Assembly (NCBI RefSeq): GCF_024343675.1
Contig: NZ_RJUD01000097.1
Coordinates: 62,001 to 126,000 of the forward strand
From: Lacihabitans sp. CS3-21
GTDB lineage: Bacteria; Bacteroidota; Bacteroidia; Cytophagales; Spirosomataceae
DNA: 64,000 nucleotides
Direction: 5' to 3'
In this document: positions 17,368-25,552 of the stretch, one piece after another
Position numbering within the stretch: position 1 is the stretch's first letter
Layout: every line of letters starts with the position of its first letter
Position numbers and translations under genes: made by a program
The notes under the pieces: model-generated
What the model was told of the DNA's origin: nothing
Databases searched by the model: none
Seen by the model: the letters and a program-made list of their open reading frames with translations, nothing else

Positions 17368-18663
17368 ATGTCATTCGAAAATTTAGGACTCTCCAGTCCG
17401 ATACTGCAAGCAGTAAAAGAAAAAGGTTATATCACCCCTTCACCAATTCAAGAAAAAGCCATCCCACTTGTTTTAGATAGAAAAGATATTTTGGCTTCTG
17501 CCCAAACAGGTACTGGTAAAACAGCAGGTTTTACTTTACCAATTTTACAGATTTTGTCTGCTACGCCTAACCAAGGACGAAGAAAAATTAGGTCATTAAT
17601 TCTTACCCCAACAAGAGAATTAGCGGCTCAGATATATGATAACATCAGAGAATACAGTGTTTATTTAGATATAAAATCTACGGTGGTTTTTGGAGGTGTA
17701 AATATCAATCCGCAGATTTCAACCTTGAAAAACGGAGTAGATATATTGGTAGCCACACCTGGCCGATTATTGGATTTGCATGGACAAAGAGCTCTTTCAC
17801 TGGCCAATGTTGAGATTTTGGTTTTAGACGAAGCCGATAGAATGCTCGATATGGGTTTTGCAAAAGACATCAAACGAGTTTTGGCTTTGGTTCCTGAGCG
17901 TCGTCAGAATCTTTTGTTTTCTGCCACATTTTCATTGGAAATCAAGCAATTGGCTGCCGGTATTTTACATGATCCAGAAATGGTGGAGGCCTCTCCAGAA
18001 AATACGACGGTAGAAAAAATAGATCAAAGAGTTATTTTAGCTGACAAGGGTAGAAAGCCTTCTATGTTGGTTAAAATGATCAAAGAGGGCAATTGGGAGC
18101 AGGTTTTGGTTTTTACTAGAACCAAACATGGAGCCAATAAGCTCACAGAAAAACTCCAAAAATCAGATATAACTTCGGCCGCAATCCATGGTAATAAGTC
18201 GCAAGGTGCTAGAACAAAGGCATTGGACGATTTCAAGAAAGGAGAAATTCAGGTTTTGGTGGCTACAGATATTGCTGCAAGAGGTTTGGATATTCCGCTT
18301 TTGCCACATGTGGTCAACTATGAACTGCCGAATGTTCCTGAGGATTATGTACACCGTATAGGCCGTACAGGTAGGGCAGGGGCTACTGGCGAGGCAGTTT
18401 CTTTGGTTTGTAATGAGGAATATGATTTTCTAAGAGGAATAGAAAAATTGCTAGGTCAAAAGTTTGTTAGAGAAACCATGACGGGCTACGAACCTACTGA
18501 AGAGGAAGAATTAGCACCTTCAAAGTCAGAGCACAGAAGACCTCAGAACAATAATTTCAGAAAGCCCAACGTACAAGGTGGCGGAGGTCGATCGCCGCAT
18601 AGTGGCGGTGGAAGTTCAACATCAGAAAATAAAAAGCCTAAGAAGTTTTTTGGAAAGAGATAA
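17368..18663 (+). CDS. DEAD-box RNA helicase (RhlE-like)
   Basis: A 431-residue ATP-dependent RNA helicase. I see the Q motif ('[14 protein letters not shown]'), Walker A AQTGTGKT (45-52), motif Ib 'TPGR', DEAD at 154-157, SAT near 187 and, in the second RecA lobe, 'ARGLDIPLL' and '[10 protein letters not shown]'. The tail from about 390 is basic and Gly/Asn-rich ('[11 protein letters not shown]', 'GGGG', 'GGGSS', ending KKFFGKR), typical of RhlE-group proteins that act in ribosome assembly and RNA decay. Start chosen at MSFENLGL; see the promoter at 17315. It is flanked by terminators on both sides, so it is monocistronic. Confidence 0.94.
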   Translation: MSFENLGLSSPILQAVKEKGYITPSPIQEKAIPLVLDRKDILASAQTGTGKTAGFTLPILQILSATPNQGRRKIRSLILTPTRELAAQIYDNIREYSVYLDIKSTVVFGGVNINPQISTLKNGVDILVATPGRLLDLHGQRALSLANVEILVLDEADRMLDMGFAKDIKRVLALVPERRQNLLFSATFSLEIKQLAAGILHDPEMVEASPENTTVEKIDQRVILADKGRKPSMLVKMIKEGNWEQVLVFTRTKHGANKLTEKLQKSDITSAAIHGNKSQGARTKALDDFKKGEIQVLVATDIAARGLDIPLLPHVVNYELPNVPEDYVHRIGRTGRAGATGEAVSLVCNEEYDFLRGIEKLLGQKFVRETMTGYEPTEEEELAPSKSEHRRPQNNNFRKPNVQGGGGRSPHSGGGSSTSENKKPKKFFGKR

Positions 18664-18684
18664 AAAAAATCAATTTTGCAGTAT

Positions 18685-18723
18685 AAAAAAATCAGCGACC
18701 CCAATGGAATCGCTGATTTTTTT
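18685..18723. terminator. bidirectional terminator
   Basis: Stem AAAAAAATCAGCGA / TCGCTGATTTTTTT with an 11-base loop, between the convergent helicase and S74 protein genes. Confidence 0.85.
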
Positions 18724-18802
18724 GTTTAGGCAGTTTTGCTTTTAATGTTTTGCAGATAAATCTTCAAATTGTAATGATAAAAATTTCATGGCTATAAATG
18801 TC

Positions 18803-20878
18803 TTAATTTCTTGCACTTACTTTGTTTTTTTCAATCAGCAAATCAGCTATTTGTTCTAGTTTGGCCTCCAGTTGCTCGTTCTTTTTCTGGAGTGTTTTAT
18901 TCTCCAGGATAAGTTCTTTAATGGCGGCCATCATAACTCCATCTATGTCTGCAGAGGCAATGGTTGTGTCGTTTCCAATTACTCCTAATCTGTCGTTTCC
19001 AAAGTTGGAATAAAACTCTTGAGCCATTGGCCCCCAGTGCCTTATGCTTTTGTCTTGTGTTTTATAATTCCATGTCCCTATTTTCATGTTCGCTATTTTT
19101 TCGAGAATATCTTTTGGTGCCGATATGAAATTTTCTTTTTTGGTGCTGTCTGAAATCGTCGCCCAACTGTTGCCACCGCTGGCCAAGCTAACACCTATGG
19201 TATTATTTGCGTTTGTAAATAATTGGTATCCGCCCCTAAAGCGAGCAGAGAATTGATTGATTGCTGAGGAAGTCAAAGTACTAGCCGATAAAACATCATC
19301 ACCAAACCCAAAGGAACCTTCGTGCTGCATGTTCACCGCACTGCCTAAAGCAAAAGATTTGTTGGCACCAGCAGTAACAAAAGACCCCATTGCAAATGCC
19401 ACGATTCCATTTGAAAACGCATTGTTTCCGATCGCAACGGCTTCATTACCAATGGCATGGCTTTTATATCCCGATGAAAGGGAATTTGGACCTTGGGCAA
19501 TTGTTCTGTTTCCTATGGCTAGGGAATTCGCTGCAATTGCTCTTGTAGAATCTCCCAATGCCACAGCAGCCCGACCAGAGGCCGTAGTGGAGTCACCATA
19601 ACTTAATGATGCAAATCCCGATGCCCTAGAATAGTAGCCGCCACTCAATGCATAGGAATTCTCCGCAATTGTTTTCCGTCCTAAACTGAAACTTCCGAAA
19701 CCATTTGCGGTGGTTTCGCTTCCCGTTGCGATTGACACAATGCCATTTGCTCTAGTTTTAAATCCTTGTGTGAACGTGACATTTCCTTGAGCAACAGTAG
19801 AATCACCAGTTGCCAAAGCCGCAATTCCAACGGCTCTAGATCTATAGCCTTGTGTAAACGAAATATTACCAATTGCAAATGTGGAGTCGCCTGTAGAAAA
19901 TGAGCCATTACCAATGGCTTTGGTCTCAAAGTTAAGTGCTGCTGAGCCATTTCCTGAAGCCTCTCCAAAATTACCTAAGGCAACACTGCCTTGACCCGTA
20001 GCTCTAGTTTTAAGGCCGATGCTTAAGGAATTATTTCCGATAGAAATACTTTCATTTCCAAATGCAAGAGATTCAATACCAGTTGCTCTACTTCGAAATC
20101 CGGCTGCAAAGGAGTTTTCACCTTCAGCCCTAGTTCTGTGTCCCAAAGCGGTTGAGTTAATACCTGAAGCACTTGTAGAATCACCCATAGCAACAGATGC
20201 ACGACCCGAAGCCAATGTAGAGTCTCCAAAACTCAATGATGCAAAACCAGATGCTCTTGAAAAATAACCTCCACTTAGTGCCCAAGAGTTTTCTGTAATG
20301 GACCTTCTACCTAAAGCAATGCTACCTATACCATTTGAAATGCTTTCACTTCCTGTAGCTATAGAGGCTATACCATTTGCTCGAGTTTTAAACCCTTGAG
20401 TCAAAGTAACATTTGCCTGAGCTACAGTAGAATCACCCATGGCAAAAGCAGCAGCTCCCACTGCCCGGGTTCGATAACCTTGGGTAAAGGAAATATTTCC
20501 TATCGCAAAAGTAGAGTCTCCAGAGGCAAAAGCTCCATTGCCGATTGCTTTGGTTTCAAAATTGACAGCTGCAGAGGCATTTCCAGAGGCTTCGTTTCGG
20601 TTGCCTAGAGCAACGGAGCCAATTCCAGTAGATTTCGAATCGGTACCACTACTGAATGAAGTTTGGCCAGAAGATAAACTACCATTACCTAGGGCTGTAG
20701 CATAATTGCCAGTTGCTCTGGTATTTAATCCAAAGGATATTGATTTTAAGCCGTTTCCCTTCGCATTGTTACCGTAATGGATAGAATCAGGTAATAGCGT
20801 TATTTGTGAATATGTTGGGGTGTATCCCATTATAAATGAGATATTTAAGAAAAAAATAATTTGTAATTTTCTTTTCAT
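18803..20878 (-). CDS. YadA-head-repeat surface protein with C-terminal S74 (endosialidase-type) chaperone domain
   Basis: A 691-residue exported protein. A signal peptide (about 1-25) is followed by some 500 residues of 14-residue repeats of the YadA/Hia head type (pattern A-x-G-x-x-S-x-A-x-G), expected to form a left-handed trimeric beta roll. The C-terminal part (about 575-680) is an S74 intramolecular chaperone: 'SDSTKKENFISAP' carries the Ser-Asp cleavage context known from tailspikes, 'WGPMAQEFY' is the conserved core, and a coiled coil (655-685) ends it. Residues about 47-256 and 257-466 are two in-register copies of 210 residues. There is no YadA membrane anchor and no T9SS sorting domain, so the route to the surface is unclear. 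Confidence 0.87.
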   Translation of the reverse strand: MKRKLQIIFFLNISFIMGYTPTYSQITLLPDSIHYGNNAKGNGLKSISFGLNTRATGNYATALGNGSLSSGQTSFSSGTDSKSTGIGSVALGNRNEASGNASAAVNFETKAIGNGAFASGDSTFAIGNISFTQGYRTRAVGAAAFAMGDSTVAQANVTLTQGFKTRANGIASIATGSESISNGIGSIALGRRSITENSWALSGGYFSRASGFASLSFGDSTLASGRASVAMGDSTSASGINSTALGHRTRAEGENSFAAGFRSRATGIESLAFGNESISIGNNSLSIGLKTRATGQGSVALGNFGEASGNGSAALNFETKAIGNGSFSTGDSTFAIGNISFTQGYRSRAVGIAALATGDSTVAQGNVTFTQGFKTRANGIVSIATGSETTANGFGSFSLGRKTIAENSYALSGGYYSRASGFASLSYGDSTTASGRAAVALGDSTRAIAANSLAIGNRTIAQGPNSLSSGYKSHAIGNEAVAIGNNAFSNGIVAFAMGSFVTAGANKSFALGSAVNMQHEGSFGFGDDVLSASTLTSSAINQFSARFRGGYQLFTNANNTIGVSLASGGNSWATISDSTKKENFISAPKDILEKIANMKIGTWNYKTQDKSIRHWGPMAQEFYSNFGNDRLGVIGNDTTIASADIDGVMMAAIKELILENKTLQKKNEQLEAKLEQIADLLIEKNKVSARN
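19481..20740 (-). repeat. tandem duplication of a 630-base unit inside the YadA-head gene
   Basis: The protein copies at residues about 47-256 and 257-466 align without a gap at an offset of exactly 210 residues (15 x 14). Matching blocks include 'VNFETKAIGNG' with 'LNFETKAIGNG', 'TFAIGNISFTQGYR', 'QGFKTRANGI' and 'YFSRASGFASL' with 'YYSRASGFASL'. Third-position changes are common, so the event is not recent. Confidence 0.85.
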
Positions 20879-21032
20879 AGATCGGTTTTTATAGATGTTT
20901 TGAAGTTTTAACTTTTATTTAAATTGTACTATTAAAATTTGATTAGAATTTGATTATTGAATAGGTATTCAATAAATATTGAAGTATTTTTCTTTTGGTT
21001 AAATAGGTACTTTTCATGGGTTTCATTTGCCA

Positions 21033-21040
21033 CAAATTTA
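21033..21040 (-). promoter_or_regulatory. possible -7 box TAAATTTG for the YadA-head/S74 gene
   Basis: TAnnTTTG on the minus strand about 155 bases before the ATG at 20878, which implies a long leader. No TTG at the proper spacing. Weak. Confidence 0.3.
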
Positions 21041-21058
21041 AAGACTTCAAAAGTGAGG

Positions 21059-21083
21059 AAAATACCCCACTAGGGGTATTTTT
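21059..21083. other. terminator-like hairpin in a divergent intergenic region
   Basis: Perfect stem AAAATACCCC / GGGGTATTTT with loop ACTA and a T run, 37 bases before the kinase start at 21120. No gene on either strand ends here, because both neighbours diverge. It may be an attenuator in the kinase leader, the end of a short RNA, or an inverted-repeat operator. Confidence 0.6.
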
Positions 21084-21119
21084 ACTAGATTAAGTAATTA
21101 ATTAGAACTTTACAGAATT

Positions 21120-22967
21120 GTGTATTTTATAAAATTTTCAAATCGTTTTTTTTTTATTGTATTGTGTTTTGTTTTTGGGACAATAATGGCTTTAAAAGCC
21201 CAAAATGTTGTTAAAATTAATGGTGGATTTAAAATGTCTACGCTCGAAGGGGGCTTAATGGTTTTTGTGGATAGTTCAAAAGTCTTAACTTCCTCCAATA
21301 TTGTCAGCAATGAATTGTTTAAAGAATTGAAAAGCCCAACACTCAACATGGGGTTTAATGAATTTCCTATTTGGGGAAAATTTGAAGTTAAAAACAATAC
21401 AAATAAACCAAAGAGCTTGATTCTACAGTTTAGGAAATCGTTTACAGATACTGTTAATTTCTATAAAGTAATATCAGACTCTTTAGTTTTTTTAGACCGT
21501 TTCAAATGGACTCAGAATTTTAATGAAAGACCTTACCCTGACATAAACCCGACATTTGAATTTATTTTAAAACCACGTTCGAAAGAAATATTTTATTTCA
21601 AGGTGGTGAAAAACTGGGGTTCTTGGCATTTGGTCCCCACTTTATATGATTCAGCATATTATGAGGCTATATATTCTAAAAAACTGATGCTTCAAACAGG
21701 GATTTTACTTGGGATTTTCGTTTTAGGTTTCTTCTTTGTGACAAGCTTTTATTTTCTTTCTAAGCAAAGGCTTTTTCTATATTACGCACTTTATCAATTA
21801 TTTTTCGTTCTTTTTTATTTCTCTGCCACCGAAGTTTTACATTATTTTTTTAATGAAGATGTTCCCAATTATTTGATTGATCAGTATGCTGCCTCTTTGT
21901 ACCAATTGTTAATATTCTTGATTTATGGAAGTTTTACAATTCGTTTTTTCAATATCCAACAAAAAGGTAATTCACTAATAATTGGGTTTTATAGGCTTTA
22001 TTCATTGATAATTGTTATCACTATTGTTATTGCTTTGATTTTTTATAAAAATTTGTCAAACAATAATGAATTTCAAATCCATCTTAATATCTCAGGTTTA
22101 ACTTTATTTGTCCTGGTGTGTTTATGTATTTATTTCGGTAAAAAACATCGGATTAGAGGTACTAATTCATACGCACTGGCACAGTCACCTATTTTCTTTG
22201 CATTGATATTCTGGAGTTTATCTAGTTTGGGAGTTTTACCCAAAAACCAAAACTATACTCTTATTTTTGGATTGGCTTTTCTTGCTGAGAATATTCTTAT
22301 GCTATTCGCTTTAGCTATTCAGCTTCGTTTTTATTTTAAAGCAAAAGAGAAAAAGTTTACTTCAGAAATCGTTGAAGCTCTTGAAAATGAACGTAATCAG
22401 ATTGCTATGAACCTACACGACGAACTTGGGGGAAGTTTATCAACTGTTAAGCGTAAACTTGAAGATGTTATTTCTGGGATAAATAATCAAGCCCGCTATT
22501 TTAATGAATTGCTTAAGGTTTTTGAAATTGTAAAGGATACAAATCAAACTTTAAGAAGAGTATCACATAACCTTGCCCCAGCCGAATTACAGCGTTTAGG
22601 CTTGGTCAATTCTTTGGAACAATTGTGTAATTCTTTTACTTACTCAAATTTGAGGGTTGATTTCTATCATTCCGGAAAATCTTCAAAACTTTCTCATCAA
22701 ATAGAAGTTAATCTATACCGAATTGCCTCAGAGGCACTTCAGAACATCGTGAAACATTCAGGGGCATCCAATGCCGAAGTTTCTATTAATTTCTTTGAGA
22801 AGGAATTAAACTTAATTGTTTCAGACAATGGTAGGTGGAAGGTTTCAGATAAAGATGGAATGGGTTTAAAAAATATTAGGTTGAGAGTTGAATATCTTAA
22901 TGGTATTTTAAATATTGATAAAGGGTCAAATGGTTCTCAATTGACCGTTGAATTGTCTGGTTTATGA
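21120..22967 (+). CDS. 7TM-DISM sensor histidine kinase (NarX/DegS-type kinase core)
   Basis: A 615-residue kinase starting with GTG at 21120, which gives a complete signal peptide (about 1-28, ending MALKAQ). Residues 30-180 form an extracytoplasmic 7TMR-DISMED2-like beta domain, often a carbohydrate-binding fold. Seven membrane segments cover about 190-405. The HisKA_3 domain carries H433 in 'AMNLHDELGGSLS' and the HATPase follows with 'SDNGRW' and 'GMGLKNIRLRVEYL'. It overlaps the response regulator gene by 4 bases. The gene is divergent from the YadA-head/S74 gene, which is an obvious candidate target. An in-frame ATG at about residue 23 is less likely, as it would remove the signal peptide. 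Confidence 0.92.
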   Translation: MYFIKFSNRFFFIVLCFVFGTIMALKAQNVVKINGGFKMSTLEGGLMVFVDSSKVLTSSNIVSNELFKELKSPTLNMGFNEFPIWGKFEVKNNTNKPKSLILQFRKSFTDTVNFYKVISDSLVFLDRFKWTQNFNERPYPDINPTFEFILKPRSKEIFYFKVVKNWGSWHLVPTLYDSAYYEAIYSKKLMLQTGILLGIFVLGFFFVTSFYFLSKQRLFLYYALYQLFFVLFYFSATEVLHYFFNEDVPNYLIDQYAASLYQLLIFLIYGSFTIRFFNIQQKGNSLIIGFYRLYSLIIVITIVIALIFYKNLSNNNEFQIHLNISGLTLFVLVCLCIYFGKKHRIRGTNSYALAQSPIFFALIFWSLSSLGVLPKNQNYTLIFGLAFLAENILMLFALAIQLRFYFKAKEKKFTSEIVEALENERNQIAMNLHDELGGSLSTVKRKLEDVISGINNQARYFNELLKVFEIVKDTNQTLRRVSHNLAPAELQRLGLVNSLEQLCNSFTYSNLRVDFYHSGKSSKLSHQIEVNLYRIASEALQNIVKHSGASNAEVSINFFEKELNLIVSDNGRWKVSDKDGMGLKNIRLRVEYLNGILNIDKGSNGSQLTVELSGL

Positions 22968-23581
22968 AATTAAAGATAATGGTCATTGATGATCATCAGT
23001 TATTTTTGGAAGGTTTAATTGGCATTCTTCAAGGTTTCGATTTTGTTGAAAAAGTTTTTTTTGAAAATGATGTCAATAGTATATATGAAAGTGTGATGCT
23101 GAAAGACCCTCATCTAATCCTGCTTGATATAAACCTTAATGGCTCTAACGGCCTAGAAATAGGTAAGATGTTGAAAGAAAAAAAGCCTCTTTTAAAAATA
23201 ATTATTATAAGTATGCATAATCATCCAGCATTTATTCAACAAGCACAATCGTTAGGTTTTGATGCATATTTATCAAAGGATATTGGTACGCAGTCGCTCA
23301 AGTCTGCCATTAAGTTGATCATGGAAGATAAAATTTGGAATTGGGGATTGATTTTAGAGCAAAATTCAGAAAATAAGTTTATAAGGAACAACTTCAATCT
23401 GAGCTCAAGAGAACTTCAAGTTATTGGCTTATTGGCCAAAGGATTTGATAATGAGCAAATTTCTAAAGAATTGGTCTTGAGTTATCACACTATCAAAACA
23501 CACAGAAAAAACATTTATTTGAAATTGGGAATTTCCAGCCTATCAGAGTTATTTCTCTTTGCAAAAAAGCACGGTATTTAA
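22964..23581 (+). CDS. NarL/FixJ-type response regulator
   Basis: A 205-residue regulator: receiver domain about 1-125 with D9/D10, phospho-acceptor D55 in 'LILLDINLNG' and a Lys in 'YLSKDIG', then a LuxR-type helix-turn-helix at about 142-205 ('LSSRELQVIGLLAKG', 'HTIKTHRKNIYLKLG'). It starts inside the kinase stop (ATGA overlap) and is therefore its cognate partner. Targets unknown; the divergent surface-protein gene is the nearest candidate. A strong terminator follows. Confidence 0.94.
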   Translation: MKLKIMVIDDHQLFLEGLIGILQGFDFVEKVFFENDVNSIYESVMLKDPHLILLDINLNGSNGLEIGKMLKEKKPLLKIIIISMHNHPAFIQQAQSLGFDAYLSKDIGTQSLKSAIKLIMEDKIWNWGLILEQNSENKFIRNNFNLSSRELQVIGLLAKGFDNEQISKELVLSYHTIKTHRKNIYLKLGISSLSELFLFAKKHGI

Positions 23582-23604
23582 TAGGTCTAAATTTATTTTT
23601 TTAT

Positions 23605-23635
23605 AAAAAAAGCCCGATGCTTATCGGGCTTTTTT
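23605..23635. terminator. bidirectional terminator
   Basis: Stem AAAAAAAGCCCGAT / ATCGGGCTTTTTT with loop GCTT, between the convergent response regulator and lysS genes. Confidence 0.9.
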
Positions 23636-23639
23636 GATT

Positions 23640-25355
23640 TTATGCTATCCAAGCTTCTACTTCTTCTTTGCTTGGCATTTTTTCATCTATTTTTAGTTTT
23701 TTACGCATACCGCCAAGGTCATTGAAAACTTTGTTTGGATTGGCTTCTTTCAAAGCCGGAATGGTATAAAAGCCCATTTTTTGTAAAGCAGGTACCCAAA
23801 CCGCAGGCACACCAGCTGCTACATAATCTTCAGTGGTAGCTATTTCAACTTTTTTCTCAGGTCGCATTTGTGGGAAGAATAATACCTCTTGTATGCTGGC
23901 ATTATTGGTCAACATCATCGTTAATCGGTCAATACCGATGCCAATACCTGCCGTTGGTGGCATACCATATTCCAAAGCTCTAATAAAGTCCTCGTCTAAA
24001 GCCATGGCTTCTTCATCTCCTCGCTCGGCTAATTTCAATTGTTCTTCAAAACGCTCTCTTTGATCAATAGGGTCATTTAACTCAGAGTAGGCATTGGCTA
24101 CTTCTTTGCCGTTTATAAACAATTCAAAACGCTCTACTAAGCCGGCTTTACTTCTGTGTTTTTTGGTAAGGGGCGACATTTCTACTGGGTAGTCGATGAT
24201 AAAAGTTGGCTGAATAAGATGTTCTTCTACTTTTTCGCCAAAAATCTCATCAATCAATTTTGCTTTGCCCATAGTGTCGTCAATTTCCATGCCCCACTCT
24301 TTGCATTTTTGGCGAAGTTCTTCTTCTGTTGAAGCATCAACATTCACGCCAGTATGTTTCTCTATGGCTTCTATGATTGAAAGACGTTGGAAAGGTCCTT
24401 GGAAATCTATGATATTATCTCCAAAAGGGAATTTGGTGTCTTCATGTACCGCAAAAGCTACTTTTTCGAAAAGCTGCTCTGTGAATTCCATCATCCAGTG
24501 GTAATCCTTATACGCTACATAGAATTCTAAGGCTGTAAACTCAGGGTTGTGCGTGCGGTCCATACCTTCGTTTCTAAACATCTTGCCAAACTCATAGACA
24601 CCATCAAAACCTCCAACAATCAATCTTTTGAGATACAATTCGTTGGCGATACGCATAAATAAGGGCATATCTAGCGTATTGTGGTGTGTTTTAAATGGCC
24701 TTGCCGCAGCACCTCCATGAATGGGCTGTAAAATAGGAGTTTCAACCTCTAACCATCCCTTGTCGTCAAATACTTGACGCATAGTGCTGATTATTTTGGC
24801 TCTTTTTATGAAAATGTCGCGGTTTTCTGGATTTACGATAAGGTCAACATAACGCTGACGAAATCTCTGTTCAGGGTCTGTAAAACCATCATGTATTTTA
24901 CCATCCTCATCACGTTTTACCACTGGAAGTGGCTTAAGTGATTTAGAGAGTAGTTTGAATGATTTCACATGGATAGAAATCTCCCCAGTTTGTGTTTCAA
25001 AAACAAATCCGTTGATGCCAACTATATCACCAATGTCTAGCAGTTTTTTGAAAACTGTATTGTACATCGTTTTATCTTCGGTAGGGCATATTTCGTCTCT
25101 GTTGAGATACAGTTGTATTCTGGCAGTTTCGTCTTGGATTTCAGCAAAAGAAGCCGAACCCATGATACGAAAACTCATCAAGCGACCAGCTACACTCACG
25201 TCTTTAAAGTCGAACTTGTTGTGTTTCCAATGCTTGAGGATATCTCTCAAACTTGTGTTGGTAAGGAAGCCATCCGCAGGATAGGGCTCTATGCCCAACT
25301 TCATCAATTCTTCTCTTTTTTGCCTTCTGAGTATTTCTTGTTCGCTTAAAAGCAT
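23640..25355 (-). CDS. lysS: lysyl-tRNA synthetase, class II
   Basis: Charges tRNA-Lys with lysine. The N-terminal OB-fold anticodon domain covers about 45-160 and the class II core about 175-490, with motif 2 ('[19 protein letters not shown]') and motif 3 ('[13 protein letters not shown]'). The start at 25355 (MLLSEQEI) is preferred to the one at 25400, because a -7 box lies at 25389-25396. At 571 residues it is about 70 longer than E. coli LysS: after the normal end ('FFPQMRPEK') comes a helical extension of about 75 residues with a helix-hairpin-helix look ('[20 protein letters not shown]'). Confidence 0.95.
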   Translation of the reverse strand: MLLSEQEILRRQKREELMKLGIEPYPADGFLTNTSLRDILKHWKHNKFDFKDVSVAGRLMSFRIMGSASFAEIQDETARIQLYLNRDEICPTEDKTMYNTVFKKLLDIGDIVGINGFVFETQTGEISIHVKSFKLLSKSLKPLPVVKRDEDGKIHDGFTDPEQRFRQRYVDLIVNPENRDIFIKRAKIISTMRQVFDDKGWLEVETPILQPIHGGAAARPFKTHHNTLDMPLFMRIANELYLKRLIVGGFDGVYEFGKMFRNEGMDRTHNPEFTALEFYVAYKDYHWMMEFTEQLFEKVAFAVHEDTKFPFGDNIIDFQGPFQRLSIIEAIEKHTGVNVDASTEEELRQKCKEWGMEIDDTMGKAKLIDEIFGEKVEEHLIQPTFIIDYPVEMSPLTKKHRSKAGLVERFELFINGKEVANAYSELNDPIDQRERFEEQLKLAERGDEEAMALDEDFIRALEYGMPPTAGIGIGIDRLTMMLTNNASIQEVLFFPQMRPEKKVEIATTEDYVAAGVPAVWVPALQKMGFYTIPALKEANPNKVFNDLGGMRKKLKIDEKMPSKEEVEAWIA

Positions 25356-25388
25356 CTTTTTATAAAATGGTTTTCTTAAAAAATCACG

Positions 25389-25396
25389 CAAAATTA
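25389..25396 (-). promoter_or_regulatory. -7 box TAATTTTG for lysS
   Basis: TAnnTTTG on the minus strand, 33 bases before the ATG at 25355. The nearest TTG is only 12 bases upstream, shorter than usual. Confidence 0.42.
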
Positions 25397-25552
25397 ACAA
25401 TTTTTACCCAAAGAATGTTTGAAAAGCTCAATTAATCCACCATTTTAGCCTTTTGATTCAGAAAAGGCTAAAATTTAAAATAAATATAAAGAAAATGTCA
25501 TTTTTGACGTTTGATAAATAAAATTAACTATTCACTATAAAAAATCCCCAGA

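Noticed and set aside
19257-20608. Long frames on both strands and repeated words inside the YadA-head gene, considered as a CRISPR or satellite array
   Set aside because: The periodicity is 42 bases (14 codons) in frame, matches a beta-roll protein, and there are no unique spacers between identical repeats.
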